Shown: positions 61,601 through 64,000 of the stretch, one piece after another | Layout of the letters: each line of letters begins with the position of its first letter | How positions within the stretch are numbered: the first letter of the stretch is position 1 | Assembly (NCBI GenBank): GCA_013396655.1 | Contig: WBMV01003298.1 | Location: 2,972,312-3,036,311, forward strand | From: Campylorhamphus procurvoides | Lineage: Eukaryota > Chordata > Aves > Passeriformes > Dendrocolaptidae | Direction of reading: 5' to 3' | DNA length: 64,000 nt | Translations under genes and position numbers: made by a program | The notes under the pieces: generated by a model | Seen by the model: the letters and a program-made list of their open reading frames with translations, nothing else | What the model was told of the DNA's origin: nothing | The model's database searches: none

Positions 61601-63811
61601 AATAATTTTAGAAAAGCATTTAAGTGCATGTGAATATTGACAGCATGCTGCAGGTTTCCTGCCCTCATGGGAAGGAGCAGTTTTCACTCTGCACATGCCC
61701 TTGGGGCCAGTTCATGTTTTACAGGTGCTGCTGTTTAAGCTGTGCCCGGGCTTGCGTTGCAGAACCAGCAACCAGGGAGGGCCGTGGGCTGTCAGATGAG
61801 GCTTCCTGATGGAGAACAGCCAGGCTGGTCTGAGCAGGCTGCTCTGGAGCTGTGAACAGGGGACTCCCTCTGCACGTCCCCTCTGATGTCAGTCTTGCAT
61901 ATTTGATCAATACTGCTCTCCGCCTAGAACAGGAAATCAGTTGTTGTGCTCTGGAGAAGACCCAGGTTGATTCAGCAGTTGACAGGCCAGCACCTGAGCC
62001 ACTGTCACTGCTGCCTGGTGCTGTGCTGCTGGCTTGGCATGGTGTGATAATGCCTTTCAGTCTGTTTGCCTCTGAGAAAATCAATAGACTAGTTCTGTCA
62101 GGAGCCCTGGTGAGCATCAGGAGCCTTGTGCTTATTTCTCTCAGTCTCTGTCACAAATTACCTAAATATTAGCAGCAGATCCTCTGCTCTCCTGCAGTCC
62201 AGTCTCCCCAGTCCCATGCACTGACTGACAGGGGATGGGAGGGTTGGAGTCATGTTTACCATAAATGGAAAGAACAAACACCAACTTTCTACAACTTCTG
62301 CTTTTAAACTGAAGATTTTCATGTCAGGCTTTCTCTGCCGTTTATCAGATGTTTTGAAAGACTTCATATCACTTTTCCCCAGCTGCACCCTGGCTTTAGA
62401 TGTCTCCTCTGTGACAAGAGCTGCCCAGTGGACCGCTGGACTGGAGACAAAGGAGGTAACACAGTGTTTCCCATGCAAAGAGCTGTAGCCAAACAACCTA
62501 AAAAGGACAGGGCTCAATCTGTGCCTGAGGGCACTGAAGAGAAAGCAGGATAACCTGGTGGATCAAGAGGACTGGGGCACAGGGATTTCTGCCCCTTTGC
62601 TCCTGTTCTGGGCACTTCCTTGCTCCAAGGCTACATGTCCTGCAGGATGAACGTTGTTAGAGGAGCATACATTGCCTTACAGTTTTAGTCACAGAAGATC
62701 CTGGTGGGATGTCTCCTCGTTTGCATGTTGAGTGTGAGATGTTTCGATCTGGCTGTTTGTTTGATGTTTGTTTCTGACTCCCGTTGTCATAAACTCAGGA
62801 CCATCTTGGCTCAGTTTGAGCTCCCAAAATTAGAGGCTTTTTTGGAAATGCAGCCCCTTATCTCTGTGTGAGATAAAACTTGCCATGTCAATGTAACTTT
62901 TATCCCCAGGGTGGGATGCTGGGAGGACCACACAGCTTCAAATATTGAGCAGTGGCAAGTCAGCACTATGAGCAATTGTTGTGAGTCAACATTGAATCCC
63001 TGCCAAAGATGCCTTTTGCAAATAAAATTTAGCACTAATTTATCAATGGGTTAGTTCAAAACATGATGTAAACCACTCAGTACATAATGAATCCGTCTGG
63101 ATCGAAAGAAAATGGTCATAATGACTTTATTATAAATAAATACTATGTTTAAGTGCACCAAATCAATGTAAAGGCACTGCTGTGTTTATCCACTGCTAAG
63201 TTTGCTACTTTCTTTACTACCTGCGGCTGCCAGAGAAGGTTTTGTTACAGGGGTTTTTTTCTCATTTTGTTACCTTGACAAAACTGTCCACTCGTGTTCT
63301 TTACTCCTTGCTGTGCGGGTGCTTCAGTGACTCCCACGTAGAGCCAGCCCTGGCTCCTGCTGTTCAGAGAGCCTTGTGCCCACAGACACAGCTCTGCTCC
63401 CCAGCCTGCAGCCTAGCGGCACAAAAGCAACCCCCCCAAATTCCCTTCTGCATGCCACACTCTGCTTCTGTCAAGGCATTTTCTAGATCGCTGTGCCCAT
63501 GGTGATGGTAATCCCTCTGCTCTGCTGCCCAGAGCCGACCCTGGGGGAGAGACCACCTGAGTGCTCTCACATTCTGAAGCAAACATCAGCTGGATTTTTT
63601 GGAGCTTTCCCCGGAGTAACCCCTGCTCTCTGTGTGCATCTGCTCCAGCCCGATGCATCCTCACACTTGGGGCGGAGGGGTTGCTCAGTTTTGCGTTACT
63701 TTGGGCTTTTCCCCCCTTTGCTGGCCGGATTTCAGCAGTGCCACTGACAGTACCGTGATGCACAGCCGGTGTTCGGGGAGTGCCCCCGGACCGAAGGGTC
63801 CGAGTGATGGA
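46631..63811. other. Downstream intergenic region, no supported gene
   Basis: About 17 kb with no exon of a known family, no recognisable CR1 copy and no RNA gene that I can identify. GC content and local composition vary, with T/G-rich low-complexity DNA around 60365-60440. Open frames up to 142 codons (51215-51643) have low-complexity or unstructured translations and antisense overlaps. Three exon-like segments near 47.0-47.9 kb are discussed as a finding. In human, ITM2C is the next gene on this side; none of its exons is visible. Confidence 0.6.
48918..48938. repeat. 9-bp inverted repeat with 3-base loop
   Basis: ATGCTAGCT and AGCTAGCAT flank GAA, forming a perfect short hairpin or cruciform in downstream intergenic DNA. 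No transcript or terminator role is suggested by the surroundings. Confidence 0.7.
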
Positions 63812-64000
63812 ACGGCTCTGACTGTCGGGGGCTATTCCGGGGGGGGAAGGACTGGTTGTGACTGTCGGGGGGCGATCACGGACGAGCCCCAGGGGACAGG
63901 ACCGGCTGTGGCTGTCGGGGGGTTGATCCCGGGAGACAGAACCGGCTGTGACTGTCAGGGGGCGATCCCAGGGGACAGGACCGGCTCTGACTGTCGGGGG
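63812..64000. repeat. GC-rich minisatellite, truncated by window end
   Basis: At least five diverged units anchored on the motif ACTGTCGGGG (at 63821, 63861, 63911 as GCTGTCGGGG, 63951 as ACTGTCAGGG, and 63990), spaced 39-50 bases. Each carries a version of GGCGATCCCGGGGGACAGGA CCGGCTCTG. The array is CpG-rich with frequent runs of four or more G. It continues beyond the window, so copy number is unknown. It may sit inside or beside the CpG island of the next gene. Confidence 0.9.

Noticed and set aside
61719..62172. Overlapping 132-codon (minus) and 106-codon (plus) ORFs
   Set aside because: Mutually antisense frames in moderately GC-rich DNA; neither resembles a known family.
63242..63763. 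Possible first exon of ITM2C near the right end
   Set aside because: None of the translated frames matches the ITM2C N-terminus as I remember it; the gene presumably starts beyond the window.
1..64000. CRISPR arrays, prokaryotic operons, phage or insertion-sequence elements
   Set aside because: The window is vertebrate nuclear DNA with spliced genes and CR1 LINEs; the only tandem arrays are microsatellites and a minisatellite.

Overview
This is a stretch of vertebrate nuclear genome, most likely from a bird. Four things point there: a spliced gene with canonical GT-AG introns; several truncated CR1 LINE copies, the dominant retrotransposon of birds and other sauropsids, with CR1-type 3' ends such as ATTCTATGATTCT; a compact gene of about 40 kb; and no SINEs of mammalian type. 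The species cannot be fixed from the sequence alone. Crocodilians and turtles also carry CR1, so 'bird' is an inference.

The only protein-coding gene I can support is CAB39 (MO25-alpha), on the + strand. All eight coding exons lie between 26885 and 44239, and the splice phases join without a break into a 341-residue protein, the full family length. An open frame, an ATG in good context, a TAA stop and a 3' UTR of about 2.4 kb are all present. CAB39 is the armadillo/HEAT-like scaffold that, with the pseudokinase STRAD, activates LKB1 (STK11). It also activates the SPAK/OSR1 and MST kinases.

Layout. 1-5137: intergenic, no supported gene. 5138-5632: CR1 fragment. 5694-6117: long TG/TATG microsatellite. 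6131-6480: CpG island, the best candidate for the CAB39 promoter and untranslated first exon, with a near-consensus CTCF site at its left edge. 6481-26841: presumed intron 1 (about 20 kb), with a CR1 tail, an antisense CR1 and low-complexity tracts. 26842-44239: coding exons and introns 2 to 8; the last four introns are all under 0.9 kb. 44240 to about 46630: 3' UTR with a seed match for miR-451, two Pumilio-type elements and several poly(A) signals. 46631-63811: downstream intergenic DNA with no supported gene. 63812-64000: GC-rich minisatellite of about 40-50 bp period that runs off the window. In human, ITM2C lies next downstream of CAB39; no ITM2C coding exon is visible here.

I found no undescribed multi-gene system. 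The observations most worth a second look are the hairpin covering the likely branch point of coding exon 4, the CTCF-like site at the edge of the CpG island, the miR-451 site in the 3' UTR, an unidentified 128-codon minus-strand ORF in intron 2, and a pair of phase-compatible exon-like segments downstream of the gene.
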